DNA from: Micavibrio aeruginosavorus
GTDB lineage: Bacteria > Pseudomonadota > Alphaproteobacteria > Micavibrionales > Micavibrionaceae
Assembly (NCBI GenBank): GCA_003240795.1
Contig: QFNK01000077.1
Span: forward strand, 1 to 7,867
Length of the DNA: 7,867 bases
Direction: 5' to 3'
The first letter of the stretch is position 1, and the number at the start of each line of letters is the position of its first letter. Shown here piece after piece: positions 5,683 to 7,867 of this stretch. The position numbers were made by a program, and so were the translations under genes. Below the pieces are notes generated by a model that worked only from the letters and a program-made list of their open reading frames with translations, was not told the DNA's origin and did no database searches.

Positions 5683-7347
5683 ATGAGGAAAAACAAGATA
5701 AACAGAAACTCCGTCTGCCCGAAGTGCACGAGTGGGAAAAAGTATAAGCATTGCTGCGGACATCATTCCAAGCAACATATCAGCCCTACTCAAGCCCAAG
5801 TACAGACGCATTACGACCGACACCTTGCTAATGAGTTGAGACGACAGCAACAGCAAGGCCGTGGGCGACCGATGCTGAGCGCTAAATTGAACGGCCAACA
5901 GATTGTTGCCGTGGGTAATACCGTTTTTTCGTCTGATAGCTGGAAAACACCAGCCGACTTCCTTGGCTCTTATATAAAGTCAGCCTTTGCTCGTGATGGT
6001 AGAGACTGGGGCACGGAAGAATTAAAGAAACCTTTTGCAGAGCGCCACCCTATTTTACAATGGTATCAAAGTTTATGTGAGCTTCAGCAAAAAACCCTTG
6101 ATGCCTCAAAGGAAATTCAAGAATACGCTGCGACCAATGCTGTCACCTGCTATCTGGGTCTCGCTTATAATCTATATCTTCTCCAGCACAATGTAGAACT
6201 GCAGGACATTTACATTAAACGCTTAAAAGACATTCATAACTTTCAAGGGACCTATTACGAATTAATGGTCGCAGGCTGCCTTATCAGGGCTGGCTTTAAG
6301 CTCGAACTGGAAGATGAAACGAATAACGAATTTAAGCATTGCGAGTTCTCTGCAATCTCTTTGACCACAGGTAAAAAATACTGGGTAGAAGCTAAAGCGA
6401 GGAGTGTTGCTGGCGTTCTTGGGAAAAGCGTCAACGGAACCATAAGTAAAGACCCAACCTCAAGCCTTTCGAAACAAATAAATGCTGCTTTTAAAAAGCC
6501 AGCGGCGGATGAGCGCCTGATATTTGTTGATGTAAACACCCCAATAGAAAATGGAGTGATGCCTGCGTGGATAGAAAGGGCAAACAAGAAGCTTGAGCAG
6601 ATGGAATCGGACACGCCAGATGATAAAAAGGCTTATGTGTTTGTAACGAACATGGGGTTCCATTGGCATCCTGAAGAGCAGAAAGTCAGCCATGCAGCTA
6701 TAGCTTTTGGCTTTCATATCCCTGATTTTTCAAAGGCAGGACATTATCGCTTGTCAGAAATCTACAGAATGAAGAAAAAACATATTGATGCTCATGAAAT
6801 TATGGACGCAATAAAAGAATACCCAGCTTTGCCAAATACATTTGATGGTCAACTTCCTTCAATCGCATATGACAGGGAAGAAGCGCCTCCAATAATCGGT
6901 GAGAGATATGGTTTTGACGATGGCAAGGGCGGAGTCATGGAGGCTACGGTCACCACAGCCATAGTCAGCGAGCCAGAGAAGAGGATGTATATTGGTTTAG
7001 ACAATGGACAGATGCTCACAAGAGAAATGTCTGATAGGCTTGTACAAGACTACCAGAGACATCCAGATACTTTTTTCGGGGTTATCCTTGAGCAAGGCAA
7101 ACGCTTTGAAGAAGATGATGACTATGGATTTTTCGAGCAAATGGTAAAGAACCATATGGATTATGAGAGAGACAATCTCCTCAATCGCATGAAAGGCTGG
7201 CCTAATCAAGATGCCCTGAAAGCGTTGCCACATGAAGAACTGGTTATGCTCTATTGTGAAGGATTAGTGGCACGCATTAAAGAGATGCGAGAAGAACGAC
7301 AGAAAAATATTAGTACGCCTCCGGCTCACCTTTCAGATAAGCAGTAA
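5683..7347 (+). CDS. SEC-C zinc-motif protein with PD-(D/E)XK nuclease-like core
   Basis: This is a 554-aa protein of unknown precise function. Residues 12-26 (CPKCTSGKKYKHCCG) form a SEC-C-type zinc motif with one extra residue compared with the usual CPC start. Residues 190-240 look like a restriction-endonuclease fold: helix YYELMVAG with Glu193, a strand with Glu221, then WVEAKAR with Glu236 and Lys238 matching the (D/E)XK signature. Further core strands are likely at RLIFVDV (278-284) and AYVFVTN (317-323). The C-terminal third (about 400-540) is unassigned, acidic around 476-480 and helical at the end. This start is used because no in-frame start precedes it after the TAA at 5650-5652. 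The gene has its own promoter and no operon partner. SEC-C motifs are often fused to other domains, and nuclease fusions occur in defence genes. A defence or conflict role is inference; nuclease activity is likely but unproven. Confidence 0.72.
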   Translation: MRKNKINRNSVCPKCTSGKKYKHCCGHHSKQHISPTQAQVQTHYDRHLANELRRQQQQGRGRPMLSAKLNGQQIVAVGNTVFSSDSWKTPADFLGSYIKSAFARDGRDWGTEELKKPFAERHPILQWYQSLCELQQKTLDASKEIQEYAATNAVTCYLGLAYNLYLLQHNVELQDIYIKRLKDIHNFQGTYYELMVAGCLIRAGFKLELEDETNNEFKHCEFSAISLTTGKKYWVEAKARSVAGVLGKSVNGTISKDPTSSLSKQINAAFKKPAADERLIFVDVNTPIENGVMPAWIERANKKLEQMESDTPDDKKAYVFVTNMGFHWHPEEQKVSHAAIAFGFHIPDFSKAGHYRLSEIYRMKKKHIDAHEIMDAIKEYPALPNTFDGQLPSIAYDREEAPPIIGERYGFDDGKGGVMEATVTTAIVSEPEKRMYIGLDNGQMLTREMSDRLVQDYQRHPDTFFGVILEQGKRFEEDDDYGFFEQMVKNHMDYERDNLLNRMKGWPNQDALKALPHEELVMLYCEGLVARIKEMREERQKNISTPPAHLSDKQ

Positions 7348-7537
7348 CCTTTTCACGTAAATGCTCCTTGTGAGTGCTTGCTGCAATCGCCTTCTGGCCA
7401 CAGTCCGTAACATCAGCAAGGCTCTCGGCGAAACAATAGAGGTCGTTGCCGTCCACCCACCAGACGCCGACCTCCCTGCCCTTCCACTTAACCGATCCGT
7501 CTCTGGCTAAGCCAGCTTCACCATATTTGCTTGGCAT
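7310..7537 (-). CDS. 75-aa protein of unknown function
   Basis: I do not recognise this small protein. Coding is supported by a strong Shine-Dalgarno (AAAGGAG, 7551-7545) 7 nt before the ATG at 7537, and by a plausible promoter upstream. The sequence suggests a few beta-strands rich in aromatic residues (VKWKGREVGVWWVDGNDLY, about residues 16-34), then two helices with alternating acidic and basic residues. Two cysteines are present. Its last 38 bases overlap the end of the SEC-C gene in the opposite direction, so the two transcripts are antisense at their tails. The overlap may mean mutual dampening. A partner or antidote role is possible but has no direct support. Confidence 0.65.
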   Translation of the reverse strand: MPSKYGEAGLARDGSVKWKGREVGVWWVDGNDLYCFAESLADVTDCGQKAIAASTHKEHLREKVTAYLKGEPEAY

Positions 7538-7564
7538 ATCTAATCTCCTTTGAGTTCTAACAAA

Positions 7565-7594
7565 ATCCTATGTGAATACTATCAAGCATATCAA
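7565..7594 (-). promoter_or_regulatory. Likely promoter of the 75-aa gene
   Basis: On the minus strand TTGATA (7594-7589) and TAGGAT (7570-7565) are separated by 18 bp, placing the start of transcription near 7558, about 20 nt before the ATG and just ahead of the Shine-Dalgarno. The rest of the 237-nt gap between the two divergent genes (7538-7774) shows only weak dyads, such as CCCT/AGGG around 7596-7608. Confidence 0.4.
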
Positions 7595-7739
7595 CCCCTG
7601 TTTTTAGGGAACATTACCTGCCACGTACTGTGCTAAGTGACACCGCTGGCACTAAAAAGAAATATAATTACCAACCATCCTGAAACAAACTAAGGTTTTG
7701 ATTGGCATTTTTGCTTCTATTACATGGGTATACATCTCC

Positions 7740-7768
7740 TTGAATGTGACACCCATTTTTGGTATATT
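7740..7768 (+). promoter_or_regulatory. Promoter of the gene at the right edge
   Basis: TTGAAT (7740-7745) and TATATT (7763-7768) are exactly 17 bp apart, close to the sigma70 consensus. The expected start point is 7774-7776, which falls on the first codon of the downstream ORF. Confidence 0.55.
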
Positions 7769-7774
7769 AAATGC

Positions 7775-7867
7775 ATGGAATCGTACGCCACGGCTGAGAA
7801 TGACCGAAAAGACGATAACGGACTGAATTACTTTGAACAGCAAACCTTTATGAACCCGCTGGCACAG
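7775..7867 (+). CDS. N-terminal part of an unknown protein, cut by the window end
   Basis: An open frame runs from ATG 7775 for 31 codons to the edge of the window, starting MESYATAEND and reaching NYFEQQTFMNPLAQ. No Shine-Dalgarno precedes it. A well-spaced promoter puts the transcript start on the ATG, so the message is probably leaderless. A second ATG at 7771 in another frame hits a stop after eight codons. The piece is polar and shows no recognised domain. The function is unknown, and whether the gene belongs to the element or to the chromosome cannot be told. Confidence 0.5.
   Translation, partial: MESYATAENDRKDDNGLNYFEQQTFMNPLAQ

Noticed and set aside
6255..7233. Minus-strand frames within the SEC-C/nuclease-like gene
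   Set aside because: Antisense shadows without ribosome-binding sites or domains.
7493..7500. 8-mer CGATCCGT shared with the tRNA-Val 5' edge (1208-1215), as a possible attachment duplication
   Set aside because: Eight bases are too short in a window of this size, and the copy lies inside the 75-aa gene with no flanking similarity.
7652..7843. 63-codon minus-strand frame at the right edge
   Set aside because: It is hydrophobic by chance in AT-rich intergenic DNA, has no Shine-Dalgarno, and conflicts with the promoter and ORF on the plus strand.
7643..7865. Direct repeat CCGCTGGCAC at 7643-7652 and 7856-7865
   Set aside because: Only 10 bp; the second copy is within a coding frame and nothing flanking is shared, so chance is likely.

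Overview
The window joins a GC-rich, chromosome-like stretch (1 to about 1280) to a visibly AT-richer accessory stretch (about 1290 to 7867). The encoded CCA end of the tRNA, the Sec-exported hydrolase and the overall style fit a Gram-negative bacterium. An alphaproteobacterium is my best guess, but nothing here fixes the taxon.

Layout. At 12-47 a strong hairpin plus T-run probably ends a gene lying left of the window. A secreted alpha/beta hydrolase (88-1056, minus) and a tRNA-Val(TAC) (1134-1208, minus) with its promoter follow. Immediately upstream of that promoter the character changes. There are three DnaA-box-like sites one helical turn apart (1300-1329), then eight copies of a 16-bp iteron, consensus TTATCCCGTAATAGGA (1447-1728), all in one orientation. 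A 54-aa leader ORF (1786-1950) comes next, with its stop codon in the loop of an intrinsic terminator, and then a 634-aa SF2 helicase-like protein (1984-3888). Together this looks like the replication module of a plasmid-like or integrated element. After a palindrome-rich gap come a two-span membrane protein with a cysteine-containing loop (4064-4570, minus), a 400-nt noncoding stretch, and a small serine recombinase (4979-5581). A 28-bp dyad with a 2-bp centre just ahead of the recombinase looks like its crossover site.

The right part carries possible cargo. A 554-aa protein (5683-7347) has an N-terminal SEC-C-type zinc motif and what looks like a PD-(D/E)XK nuclease core, with its own promoter. 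A 75-aa unknown protein (7310-7537, minus) overlaps it tail to tail. The window ends in a truncated gene (7775 onward) whose promoter places the transcription start on, or next to, the ATG.

How the parts may work together (inference): the DnaA boxes, iterons and helicase would replicate the element; the recombinase and its dyad would resolve multimers, invert or move it; and the SEC-C/nuclease-like protein may be a defence or conflict gene. I recognise no known named system. Neither element boundary is proven, and no attachment-site duplication was found.
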